Assembly: GCA_964421575.1 (NCBI GenBank)
Contig: CAYQXI010000011.1
Span: 1 to 11,613, forward strand
Length of the DNA stretch: 11,613 nucleotides
From: JAAOZN01 sp964421575
GTDB lineage: Archaea; Thermoproteota; Nitrososphaeria; Nitrososphaerales; JAAOZN01
Direction: 5' to 3'
Shown: in pieces, positions 1 through 6,057 of the stretch
Layout of the letters: the number at the start of each line of letters is the position of its first letter
Position numbering within the stretch: the stretch's first letter is position 1
Notes under the pieces: generated by a model
What the model was told of the DNA's origin: nothing
Database searches by the model: none
Seen by the model: only the letters and a program-made list of their open reading frames with translations
Position numbers and translations under genes: made by a program

Positions 1-1302
1 CTCGTTCCCGCCAAATGCTAGCGCGTAGTCTAAGCCCCCGTATTTTGTTGCTGCGTATTCAACACCTTGTGCAAGCGCTTTGTAGAATTCGTTCGGCTGC
101 TCCACGATATACTCAACGGCTTTTATGTATGCGTTATAATCCCCCCATCTAAGGTTTACTATGGAGCCATCGGGTCCGCTGCTTACCACTCCTTTTCCAA
201 CGGCTTCTGTAGCCCAAGCTAAGGCTACACCACAACTCATCGCATCTAAACCAGCAACCTCAACCTCATCTATCAGCTTCAGTAGCCCCTCTGGCGAAGT
301 TATGCCCAACATACTCCCCAAAGCGTAAATAGGCTCGTAGTCATAAGATATCATAGTCGTTTTGTAGAAGTAGGGCTCCTTCTCATAAGGCTCTCTTAGG
401 GCTGCGAGGTGTATGCAGCTCACTGGGCAGTGCCCACAAGAAACCCTCCTACCCAAGTAGTTTTTAGCTAAGTTTTCGCCTGAGATATGTTCAGCTCCAT
501 CTAGCTTTGCGCTCTTAAGGTTATAGGCTGGGAGGGCTTGCAGATTGTTGAGTGGCATTACGTTCATCGGTGTGCCGATATCGTGGTACTTCTTTAGGGC
601 TGGTGCGGTCGTCTCCGCTTTAAATATCTCTTGATATAGTTCTTTGTAGGCTTTGATGTCCTTAACCCTTATGTTGTTTGTGCCAGCTAGGGTTAGCGCC
701 TTGAGTTTCTTGCTTCCGAAGACAGCGCCGAGACCTAGTCTGCCGAAGTGTCTGTAGGTTTCTGTTATTACGCAAGCATATCTAACCAGCTTTTCACCAG
801 CCCGACCTATTCTCATGATAGTCCTGAGCCCAGCCTTAGGCTCCCGCTCTCTGATCACTCTACCGACGGTATAACTGCTTCTCATCCCCCAAAGTACTCT
901 AGCGTCTCTGAAACTCACCTTACCGTTGTAAATGGAGAGGTAGATCGGTGTATCACTCGCCCCTTTTATGACCAGCGCACCGAAACCAGCTGATCTGAGC
1001 GCTATGCCACTTCTACCACCAGCGTGGCTTTCACCTAAGTTGCCTGTTAGGGGTGACTTGAACATAGCTACCGTTTTAGAAGCCATCGGGAAAACGCAGT
1101 TTAAAGGCCCTACAGCAAATATTATCGGATTTTCTGGGCTGAGGGGATCGACACCATGCTTACACTCTTCTAGGAGGAGTTTTATGGCTGCGCCTGAGCC
1201 TCCGATATACTTCTCAAAGAGATCGGGTCTCTTCTCAACCCAGTATCTGCGTCGCGTTAAATCAACGTAGAGGACATTCTGAATAGGGTCTTCCTCAATC
1301 AA
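1..1302 (-). CDS. Aldehyde:ferredoxin oxidoreductase family tungsten enzyme, catalytic subunit (C-terminus beyond the left edge)
   Basis: The frame is open for 434 codons and runs off the left edge; family members are usually about 600-620 residues, so roughly the last 30% is missing. Members oxidise aldehydes to carboxylic acids at a tungsten bis-pterin centre and pass electrons through a [4Fe-4S] cluster. The N-terminal pterin-binding region is typical (GGSGAA at 34-39, VGPLN 64-68, SPLTGNLGESHAGG 83-96, GRLGLGAVFGSKKLKA 187-202). Cys289-x2-Cys292-x3-Cys296 supplies three cluster ligands; the fourth should lie off the edge. The family motif DxxGLD appears as EVAGLD (348-353), with Glu for Asp. 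I chose the TTG at 1302 because a GAGGTG ribosome binding site (1314-1309) lies 6 nt before it and overlaps the end of the polyferredoxin gene; a GTG at 1311 is a weaker alternative. Substrate cannot be read from the sequence. Family is very secure, subfamily is not. Confidence 0.93.
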   Translation of the reverse strand, partial: MIEEDPIQNVLYVDLTRRRYWVEKRPDLFEKYIGGSGAAIKLLLEECKHGVDPLSPENPIIFAVGPLNCVFPMASKTVAMFKSPLTGNLGESHAGGRSGIALRSAGFGALVIKGASDTPIYLSIYNGKVSFRDARVLWGMRSSYTVGRVIREREPKAGLRTIMRIGRAGEKLVRYACVITETYRHFGRLGLGAVFGSKKLKALTLAGTNNIRVKDIKAYKELYQEIFKAETTAPALKKYHDIGTPMNVMPLNNLQALPAYNLKSAKLDGAEHISGENLAKNYLGRRVSCGHCPVSCIHLAALREPYEKEPYFYKTTMISYDYEPIYALGSMLGITSPEGLLKLIDEVEVAGLDAMSCGVALAWATEAVGKGVVSSGPDGSIVNLRWGDYNAYIKAVEYIVEQPNEFYKALAQGVEYAATKYGGLDYALAFGGNE

Positions 1303-1303
1303 C

Positions 1304-1711
1304 TCAACCACCTCTAGAGAGTTCTAACACACCATAAGGACAGGCTTGAGCGCAGAGTCCACAGTGCACACAGATCATAGGCTTATCTGATTCGTCATCC
1401 CAAAGAACCGCATCCACGGTGCAAGCTTCTACGCAAAGCTTGCAGCCAATACATTTAGCCGCATCAAGAAGCACACCCCCACCCGGTCTAAGTTTCAAGG
1501 CATCGGTTGGGCATACAGCGGCGCAAGGTGGATCTTCACAGGCTCTACATACTTGGACCACAAATCCACGCTCTATACCGCCTGCAGAGCGTATGAGGAT
1601 GGCTGTCTTACTTAAACCAGCAACGCCAAATCTGCGTGAGCAAGCGAACATACAGCATTGGCAGCCTACACATAAATTCACATCTACAACAGAAAGTCTT
1701 ACTCCAACCAA
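1304..1711 (-). CDS. Polyferredoxin with four [4Fe-4S] clusters, electron-transfer subunit of the adjacent oxidoreductase
   Basis: This 135-residue protein has 17 cysteines, 16 of which form four cluster-binding sets: C14/17/20/24, C55/58/63/67, C87/90/93/97 and C114/117/120/124. C19 is extra. The second set has the CxxCx4CxxxCP spacing seen in HycB/DmsB-like electron-transfer subunits. No signal peptide or membrane segment is visible, so it should be cytoplasmic. It lies directly upstream of, and overlaps by 3 nt if the 1302 start is right, the oxidoreductase gene. That is the arrangement of multisubunit tungsten enzymes that pair a small polyferredoxin with the catalytic chain (WOR5/WorS of Pyrococcus, AorA-AorB of Aromatoleum). 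It probably carries electrons between the catalytic cluster and soluble ferredoxin. The start is TTG at 1711, which keeps the first beta strand before C14; a GTG at 1681 would remove it. Confidence 0.9.
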   Translation of the reverse strand: MVGVRLSVVDVNLCVGCQCCMFACSRRFGVAGLSKTAILIRSAGGIERGFVVQVCRACEDPPCAAVCPTDALKLRPGGGVLLDAAKCIGCKLCVEACTVDAVLWDDESDKPMICVHCGLCAQACPYGVLELSRGG

Positions 1712-1761
1712 CTCTAAACTCTACAATTAAATATCAGGAAGCGTAGTATTTAGATTTAACC
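1712..1761. promoter_or_regulatory. Divergent promoter between the polyferredoxin-oxidoreductase unit and the hydrolase gene
   Basis: Only 50 bp separate the two start codons. For the plus strand, the AT-rich ATTAAATAT at 1727-1735 is centred about 31 bp before the ATG at 1762, predicting a start of transcription near 1757 and a leader of a few nucleotides. For the minus strand, CTAAATAC (complement of 1745-1752) is centred about 37 bp before the TTG at 1711, predicting a start near 1722. The two TATA-like elements are interleaved, so two transcription pre-initiation complexes could hardly sit here together. The assignments rest on spacing and base composition alone. Confidence 0.45.
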
Positions 1762-2499
1762 ATGCTAAGCGAGCCTATCACCCTACTAGTTAGCGGCTTC
1801 AGAGTTAGAGGCACACTCTGCTTACCTGAAAAAGGGAGGAGTGTAGTCTTCAGCATCCTTCATGGCTTACCAAATGCACCAGAACCAGTTGAGCAGAAGG
1901 GCTACTTAGATCTAGCCTCTCTGTTTACTGAAAGAGGTGTTTCGGCTGCTCTCATAAACCTCAGAGGCACAGGCGGTAGCGAGGGATGCTTCAGCCTTTC
2001 AAACTGGGTTGAGGATACTGAAGCGTGTCTAAGATACTTATCTTCCCGGTTAGAGGGTTATAAGCAGTATCTAATCGGGTTCAGCGCGGGTGGGGTAGTA
2101 TCCATCTACGTAGCAGCAAAGAACCTCAACGTTAAAGGCGTCGTCTCCTGCAGCGCTCCTTGCATTATCAACACGAGTGTCGCGAGACTCCTCCTCGAGA
2201 GAGCCTTAGCGGCTGGGGTAATAAGGGGAGACGGTAAATCTGATTTCATAGATCGAGTGATACAAGAGGCCTCAAAGTATGCGCCCTATGAGTGGATAAG
2301 ATTCATAGCACCCCGACCCATCGTCATAGCACACGGCAGATCAGATGAGGTGGTACCGGTTGAGCAAGCTTACAAACTCTATAACGCAGCTAATGAGCCT
2401 AAGAAGCTTCTCTTGTTTGATGCTGGGCATAGGCTTAGAGCAAACCCAAGGGATATGGCGAAGATCGTCGAGGAAGCCTTAACCTTCTTTAATACCTAA
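1762..2499 (+). CDS. Alpha/beta hydrolase, esterase or peptidase-like
   Basis: This 245-residue protein has the full alpha/beta-hydrolase signature. The oxyanion-side HG motif is at 34-35, and an NLRGTGGSEG turn follows at 66-75, as in serine peptidase- and acylamino-esterase-like members. The nucleophile elbow GFSAGG (106-111) has Ser108, the acid is Asp195 in GRSDEVVP and the general base is His223 in AGHRL. No signal peptide or transmembrane segment is visible, so it should be cytoplasmic. A small insert between about 140 and 175 probably forms the cap over the active site. The start is ATG, with a TATA-like element about 31 bp upstream and little leader. The gene is divergent from the oxidoreductase pair and may share its promoter region; a link such as releasing or removing an ester substrate is only a guess. 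Substrate unknown. Confidence 0.88.
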   Translation: MLSEPITLLVSGFRVRGTLCLPEKGRSVVFSILHGLPNAPEPVEQKGYLDLASLFTERGVSAALINLRGTGGSEGCFSLSNWVEDTEACLRYLSSRLEGYKQYLIGFSAGGVVSIYVAAKNLNVKGVVSCSAPCIINTSVARLLLERALAAGVIRGDGKSDFIDRVIQEASKYAPYEWIRFIAPRPIVIAHGRSDEVVPVEQAYKLYNAANEPKKLLLFDAGHRLRANPRDMAKIVEEALTFFNT

Positions 2500-2501
2500 A
2501 T

Positions 2502-2510
2502 GATAAATAC
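2502..2510 (+). promoter_or_regulatory. TATA box of the membrane protein gene
   Basis: GATAAATAC lies 3 bp after the hydrolase stop codon and is centred about 46 bp before the TTG start at 2552. It predicts a transcript starting near 2532, with a leader of about 20 nt that contains a weak GGTG ribosome binding site (2541-2544). Called from composition and spacing. Confidence 0.4.
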
Positions 2511-2551
2511 CCTTACATGATAGATTATTTGATGCTGATTGGTGTGTTTCC

Positions 2552-3121
2552 TTGAAGCCGAAGATCGTCGCTGTTGGTCTAATCCTATTTCTAGTAGGAC
2601 TTTACACCGGTGTAATCAACCCCTCGGTAACCCTAGCTCTCTCAAAGTCACTTGGTTTCACATACACATCTTACAAAGAAGAGCCCCTCCTACCATTGAC
2701 GCTACTCAGCATCAACGAGAAAGATAGAGTGAAGGTGGAAATAGATCTACCGAACAACCCCGATAGGGTCGCTATACTCATCAGCTTCGAAGCAGATGGG
2801 CCACTGAACTTCTACCTTATGGATGAAGATGGGCTAAAAGCTTGGGAGAGCCGAAATCTAGCCAGAAGCGGGGTTTATGCTGCAGCCATCGCTCAACCCA
2901 ACTATAACCAAACCATCGAGCTCGAAGAGGCTGGCAGATACTACGCGGTCTTCGAAAACGCGCAAGAAAGTAGGCGGAGCGTTGTCTTCACGATCAGCGA
3001 AAAGGTGTTGACGCATCACCTGAATTCGCAGATGGAGATCTTGCCACAGATAACCCTTCTCATAGGCTTCATCGTCTTGCTAATAGGGTTAAAGCTAGGT
3101 AGCAAAAAGAAATCAACCTAA
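2552..3121 (+). CDS. Membrane protein with external beta-rich domain (GOLD/p24-like topology), function unknown
   Basis: I do not recognise a characterised family for this 189-residue protein. It starts with a lysine-containing stretch and a hydrophobic segment (about 5-23), either a signal peptide or a first membrane helix. A domain of about 130 residues follows with alternating strands rich in V, I and F, including GRYYAVFEN (128-136) and SVVFTIS (143-149). A second hydrophobic segment (163-182) is followed by a short basic tail ending KKKST. The strand pattern near the C-terminal end of the domain, Gly-x-Tyr-Tyr-x-Val-Phe-x-Asn, recalls the beta-sandwich of GOLD and pre-peptidase-C-like domains. 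The plan of N-terminal hydrophobic segment, exposed beta domain, one membrane helix and a short lysine tail resembles eukaryotic p24 proteins; that is an analogy only. The TTG is the only in-frame start that includes the first hydrophobic segment. Confidence 0.75.
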   Translation: MKPKIVAVGLILFLVGLYTGVINPSVTLALSKSLGFTYTSYKEEPLLPLTLLSINEKDRVKVEIDLPNNPDRVAILISFEADGPLNFYLMDEDGLKAWESRNLARSGVYAAAIAQPNYNQTIELEEAGRYYAVFENAQESRRSVVFTISEKVLTHHLNSQMEILPQITLLIGFIVLLIGLKLGSKKKST

Positions 3122-3122
3122 A

Positions 3123-3131
3123 ACATATATA
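3123..3131 (+). promoter_or_regulatory. TATA box of the LSm-L37e operon
   Basis: ACATATATA follows the stop codon of the membrane protein gene by two bases. With the usual archaeal spacing, transcription would begin near 3153. That is downstream of an in-frame ATG at 3131 and upstream of the ATG at 3176, so this element decides the LSm start. Confidence 0.55.
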
Positions 3132-3175
3132 TGGTTAATAGGGTGCTTCTGCTACATAGAGAAAGGCGAGGGCAA

Positions 3176-3400
3176 ATGAGCGTGGATATGGCTATCAAAG
3201 TCTTGGACGAAAGCCTCGGCAAAACAGTACTCATCAAACTGAAGGGTGGTCAAGTGATCCGAGGCACACTCCAAGGCTTTGACCAACATATGAATCTGGT
3301 TTTAGATTCTTCAGAAACCATCTTGGAGGATGGCAGAACCGAAAAGCTCGGAACTATAATAGTTAGAGGAGATAATGTGGTGATGGTCTCTCCACCATAG
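3176..3400 (+). CDS. Sm-like archaeal protein (LSm, SmAP)
   Basis: This 74-residue protein folds as an Sm ring subunit; the rings are usually heptamers and bind U-rich RNA in archaeal RNA processing and turnover. The Sm1 motif covers about 17-48, with FDQHMN at 35-40 holding the Asp, His and Asn used for RNA base recognition. The Sm2 motif is IIVRGDNVVMVS (61-72) with its Arg-Gly-Asp. The frame is open 15 codons further upstream to an ATG at 3131, but that codon lies in the TATA box and before the predicted transcript start. The ATG at 3176 has GAGGG (3168-3172) just before it and gives the family's usual length. The L37e gene follows after 13 bp, a pairing widespread in archaea, so the two are almost certainly cotranscribed. 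Confidence 0.95.
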   Translation: MSVDMAIKVLDESLGKTVLIKLKGGQVIRGTLQGFDQHMNLVLDSSETILEDGRTEKLGTIIVRGDNVVMVSPP

Positions 3401-3413
3401 AGAGTGAGATGTT

Positions 3414-3587
3414 ATGACTAAAGGAACACCCTCGTTTGGAAAGCGTGGAAAGCATAAAACCCACATAGTATGCAGAAGGTGTGGTAGGCACTCTTACCAC
3501 GTAAGGCATAAAGTGTGTGCACACTGCGGGTTTGGCGCAAGCCCGAAGATACGAAAATACGCTTGGCTTGGTCAGAAGATCAGATAG
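3414..3587 (+). CDS. rpl37e: Large ribosomal subunit protein L37e (eL37)
   Basis: This short reading frame (57 residues) encodes a zinc-binding protein of the archaeal and eukaryotic large ribosomal subunit. The start MTKGTPSFGKRGKHKTH is characteristic of the family. The zinc site is Cys20-x2-Cys23 with Cys35-x2-Cys38, the basic RRCGRHSYHVRH segment lies between them, and the C-terminus continues through KIRKYAW. About a third of the residues are Lys, Arg or His, as expected for a protein buried in rRNA. The ATG at 3414 is preceded by GAGTGAG; another ATG at 3409 is out of frame. It is the second gene of the LSm operon, 13 bp downstream of LSm. Confidence 0.96.
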   Translation: MTKGTPSFGKRGKHKTHIVCRRCGRHSYHVRHKVCAHCGFGASPKIRKYAWLGQKIR

Positions 3588-3596
3588 CGCGTAGAA

Positions 3597-3604
3597 AGTT
3601 TAAC
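3597..3604 (+). promoter_or_regulatory. TATA box of the coiled-coil protein and rpiA
   Basis: GTTTAACT is centred about 25 bp before the GTG at 3625, the spacing expected for a leaderless transcript that begins on the start codon. Read-through from the LSm operon is also possible, since no T-rich terminator is visible between L37e and this point. Confidence 0.4.
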
Positions 3605-3624
3605 TAATACTACGAGTAATTAAG

Positions 3625-4287
3625 GTGTGGTTGGACATAGTAGCAGCTGCCGTTGGAGGAGGAATAGTGGCTGCTGTAAGCGTATCCTACTTCTTATACC
3701 GTACAAGATTTTCTCAAAAGAAACAGGCTCAGCCGAGCGGCACAAGCCCACCTAAATTGGATCTAAGGAGCAGAGGGGTAGTTGAAAAGCAGGTTACAGA
3801 TGTAGAGTTGGAAAGAGCTAAGCGTGAACTTAAGACGCTCCTTCTAGAAAAAGAGCTGATTACAGGCGCGATTACAAGGCTTTACGAAGCCGAAGCAGCC
3901 GGTAAAATAGGTAGGGAGGATCGTGAAAGACTATCCGCGAAGTATAGAGAGCAGCTTAGGGAGATAGAGGCAAAATTGAATGATTTGAATCTACTAATAG
4001 AGGTAGGTGAGCTTGAGAACCTTAGGCAAGAACTGCTCAACCTTTTTGAGCGGAAGATCGCGCAGATAGAGGATAGGTTGAAAGAAGCTAGAACTCAACT
4101 AGAAGCGTTAAGGGGGCTACAGCAAACTGTGAAAGAAGAACCTAAACCGAAAGTAGTTGTTGAAGAGAAGAAGGTTGAGCGCAAGAAGAAGCCACCTGAA
4201 AGCGAAGCCGAGTCGAGGATAAAGGAGATCAGAGAAGAAGTCTTAGATGCGCTTGCTAGACTTGAGCAGATAGACCTAGAAGGCTGA
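3625..4287 (+). CDS. Membrane-anchored coiled-coil protein, function unknown
   Basis: I do not recognise this 220-residue protein. A single hydrophobic helix rich in Ala, Gly and Val (about 4-25) is followed at once by basic residues (RTRFSQKK, 26-33), so the rest should be cytoplasmic. After a Pro/Ser linker (34-45), long charged helices with coiled-coil character run from about 53 to 170. Part of this (about 70-122) looks like a helical hairpin with GKIGREDRERL at its turn, resembling SHOCT-type hairpins in layout. A Lys/Glu/Pro-rich linker (171-195) leads to a last helix (197-218). The protein resembles a membrane-tethered scaffold or adaptor. The GTG start fits a leaderless transcript; TTG at 3631 would remove two residues only. 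It lies 5 bp upstream of rpiA, so the two are probably cotranscribed, but no functional link is apparent. Confidence 0.8.
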   Translation: MWLDIVAAAVGGGIVAAVSVSYFLYRTRFSQKKQAQPSGTSPPKLDLRSRGVVEKQVTDVELERAKRELKTLLLEKELITGAITRLYEAEAAGKIGREDRERLSAKYREQLREIEAKLNDLNLLIEVGELENLRQELLNLFERKIAQIEDRLKEARTQLEALRGLQQTVKEEPKPKVVVEEKKVERKKKPPESEAESRIKEIREEVLDALARLEQIDLEG

Positions 4288-4292
4288 AGGCG

Positions 4293-4973
4293 ATGCAGAA
4301 AGAGCACATCTACAAGATGGCGGAGCTCGTAGCCTCCCTCGCCCCTAAAAGTGGTGTTATCGGTTTAGGTAGCGGCTCAACCGTCGCAGCTTTCATCGAA
4401 GCTTTATCTAAAACAGAGGGGGCGAAGGCTTTAACGATTATACCATCATCTATGCAGATAGAAGCCAAAGCCCTAGAATGGGGGTTTAGGATAGGCGACC
4501 CCTCACTCATCAAAGAGATAGAATGGACTTTTGATGGTGCTGACCAAGTCGATAGGCGCCTTAACTTGATCAAAGGCGGGGGTGGGGCCTTACTTAGGGA
4601 GCGTGTGCTTTTGTCAGCAGCGAAAATGTGTGTGATTATGGTTGATGAAAGTAAGGTGGTGGAGAGGCTTAACAGAGCCGTGCCTATTGAGGTTCTACCC
4701 TTCGCGAGATGGTATGTAAAGGAGAGGTTAGAGGCGCTTGGAGGCAAAGCGGTTATAAGAGTGGATAGAAAAGGCTACCCGCTTCTAACAGAGAATGGTA
4801 ACATCATATTAGATGTAGATTTCGGGGAGATCGCTGAACCAAAAACCCTCCACTATAAAATAAAGGAGGTAGCTGGCGTAATAGATACTGGTCTCTTCAC
4901 CCTACCCTCCCCGATCATCTACGTTGCTCGGAAAGACGGCTCAGTCTACCAGCTAAACGAATCTTCACTTTAG
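4293..4973 (+). CDS. rpiA: Ribose-5-phosphate isomerase A
   Basis: This enzyme interconverts ribose 5-phosphate and ribulose 5-phosphate, supplying ribose for nucleotides; in many archaea it works with the ribulose monophosphate route rather than a full oxidative pentose pathway. Length (226 residues) and motifs fit RpiA closely. The phosphate-binding loop is GLGSGSTV (24-31), DGADQVD (81-87) holds Asp81 and Asp84, and LIKGGGGALLRER (92-104) holds Lys94 and the catalytic Glu103. These are the same residue numbers as in the E. coli enzyme. DESK (118-121) is also conserved. The ATG at 4293 comes 5 bp after the coiled-coil gene and is preceded by GAAGGCTGAAGGCG, which overlaps the end of that gene. 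The last 9 bp overlap the end of ftr on the other strand. Confidence 0.97.
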   Translation: MQKEHIYKMAELVASLAPKSGVIGLGSGSTVAAFIEALSKTEGAKALTIIPSSMQIEAKALEWGFRIGDPSLIKEIEWTFDGADQVDRRLNLIKGGGGALLRERVLLSAAKMCVIMVDESKVVERLNRAVPIEVLPFARWYVKERLEALGGKAVIRVDRKGYPLLTENGNIILDVDFGEIAEPKTLHYKIKEVAGVIDTGLFTLPSPIIYVARKDGSVYQLNESSL

Positions 4974-5867
4974 CGATTCTAAAGCTTCCTTCAGACTTAT
5001 CTGGAACGGACCGAGCTTACCACCAAAGTTGACGGCAGAGATCTTCTTTACACCTTCTACTTCAGCAGCCGCCCTTACACCAACCGCCGTAGCCTTCTTG
5101 ACAACCTCGGTCGTTATGCCGTTAAATACGATCTCATATATGCTCTTAACACCATCAGGGACCTTAGAGTCGGGCACCACACCCTTAAGTACTGGGCAGA
5201 AGGGATGGTTAGTAGATGCTGGAAGCTTATACTTCATCGAACCGACCTTCGAGCCTGATCTGCATATCCCACCTGGGAAGGTTAGTACCACACCCTCTAT
5301 CTTCTCCATAGCCTTCACAGCCTGCATAGCCCCTTTTAGCGCTGAAGCTTGATCCTCAGCCATAACTAGGAAGTTGCCGCCAGCCACACACCTTCTTATA
5401 CCAAATTTATGCTCGATTATGAACTCGCCCTCCATAACTGGTATCCGCCAGATCGTCCTATCACCCAACTTATCCTTCTTCTCATAGCCGTCTCCAAACA
5501 TCCGGATAGATGCACCTATCCGAAGCATCTTCCTCGGGTGAGGCATAGCGTCGAAGGCTGCCGTAGTGGGACAGGTTAGAATACACTGCCCTATTCTTGA
5601 GATGAGCTGAGCTTTAAGCTCGTGCCCCGTCCTATGATAGATCTGAATATATACACCAGGACGCCCATCAGGTGTCTTCTCAGGCGGAACAAGAGGCCCT
5701 TCAACACCAGCCTCAGCAGGAGACATAATTATGGATGAAGCGAAGCCTGTGGCGGTTCTAGCTGCTATTCGAGCCCACTCTTCGTTTGCAGCTGTGATAA
5801 GTATTCTGCTTGCAAGCATGGGGAATGCTTCAGCAAACGTATCTTCAATCTCAACCTTTGAAGCCAT
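4965..5867 (-). CDS. ftr: Formylmethanofuran:tetrahydromethanopterin N-formyltransferase
   Basis: The enzyme moves a formyl group between methanofuran and tetrahydromethanopterin, the second step of the archaeal methyl branch of CO2 reduction (or its reverse in C1 oxidation), in the cytoplasm. At 300 residues it has the length of methanogen and Archaeoglobus Ftr (about 297). It begins with EIEDTFAEAFPM and carries the family stretches RTATGFASSIIMSPAEAG (37-54), TCPTTAAFDAMP (98-109), FGDGYEKK (123-130), FPGGICRSGSKVGSMKYK (196-213), and AVNFGGKLGPFQISLKEAL near the end. It has its own TATA box and almost no leader. No other gene of the pathway (fwd, mch, mtd, mer) lies in the window. Methylotrophic bacteria also have Ftr, but the archaeal neighbours make this an archaeal copy. 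Whether it serves acetogenesis, methane metabolism or formyl-group disposal cannot be told from here. Confidence 0.96.
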   Translation of the reverse strand: MASKVEIEDTFAEAFPMLASRILITAANEEWARIAARTATGFASSIIMSPAEAGVEGPLVPPEKTPDGRPGVYIQIYHRTGHELKAQLISRIGQCILTCPTTAAFDAMPHPRKMLRIGASIRMFGDGYEKKDKLGDRTIWRIPVMEGEFIIEHKFGIRRCVAGGNFLVMAEDQASALKGAMQAVKAMEKIEGVVLTFPGGICRSGSKVGSMKYKLPASTNHPFCPVLKGVVPDSKVPDGVKSIYEIVFNGITTEVVKKATAVGVRAAAEVEGVKKISAVNFGGKLGPFQISLKEALESLK

Positions 5868-5895
5868 AAAGATCTACTATCACTTTGCACAACGC

Positions 5896-5903
5896 ATTAA
5901 AAA
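5896..5903 (-). promoter_or_regulatory. TATA box of ftr, with purine-rich BRE
   Basis: On the minus strand TTTTTAAT is preceded directly by GGAAAAAGG, a good purine-rich BRE. The box is centred about 32 bp before the ftr ATG, predicting a leader of about 6 nt. It is the clearest archaeal promoter in the window. Confidence 0.6.
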
Positions 5904-6017
5904 CCTTTTTCCTCTACGTTAACACTAAACTACATGATAATGAAAATTGTAACGCTTACCGACCGTCTTCCTAACTACTCTAATCTTACGAATGTGACAA
6001 AGGAGGCGACGCTAACC
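5904..6017. other. Intergenic DNA between the divergent ftr and carA promoters, no gene seen
   Basis: I find no protein gene or RNA gene here. It holds the upstream side of both promoters, and AAGGAGGCGA (5999-6008), a strong ribosome-binding-like sequence with no start codon at a useful distance after it. No clear inverted repeat that would mark an operator was found by eye. Confidence 0.4.
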
Positions 6018-6024
6018 TTAAATA
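6018..6024 (+). promoter_or_regulatory. TATA box of the carAB operon
   Basis: TTAAATA is centred near 6021 and predicts transcription starting around 6044-6048. That lies after an in-frame GTG at 6025, so the GTG at 6058 is the likely start of carA. Confidence 0.5.
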
Positions 6025-6042
6025 GTGTTGATAGAAAGTGGT

Positions 6043-6048
6043 GGAGGG
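6043..6048 (+). promoter_or_regulatory. Ribosome binding site supporting the carA start at 6058
   Basis: GGAGGG lies 9 nt before the GTG at 6058. No comparable site lies at a normal distance before the upstream GTG at 6025. The predicted transcript start falls very close to this site, so the leader would be short. Confidence 0.5.
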
Positions 6049-6057
6049 TTCAAACAG

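Noticed and set aside
748..1270. Open plus-strand frames (748-993 and 968-1270) opposite the oxidoreductase
   Set aside because: They lie entirely antisense to a frame with clear family motifs, show no recognisable domain and have no promoter or ribosome binding site.
2500..2551. TGATGA/CTGA-like words suggesting a C/D box sRNA between the hydrolase and the membrane protein
   Set aside because: The words are not in proper C-D'-C'-D order or spacing, and the stretch is better explained as a promoter and leader.
4310..4747. A 145-codon minus-strand frame opposite rpiA
   Set aside because: It is the shadow of a conserved gene; its Ser/Thr/Pro-rich translation has no domain pattern.
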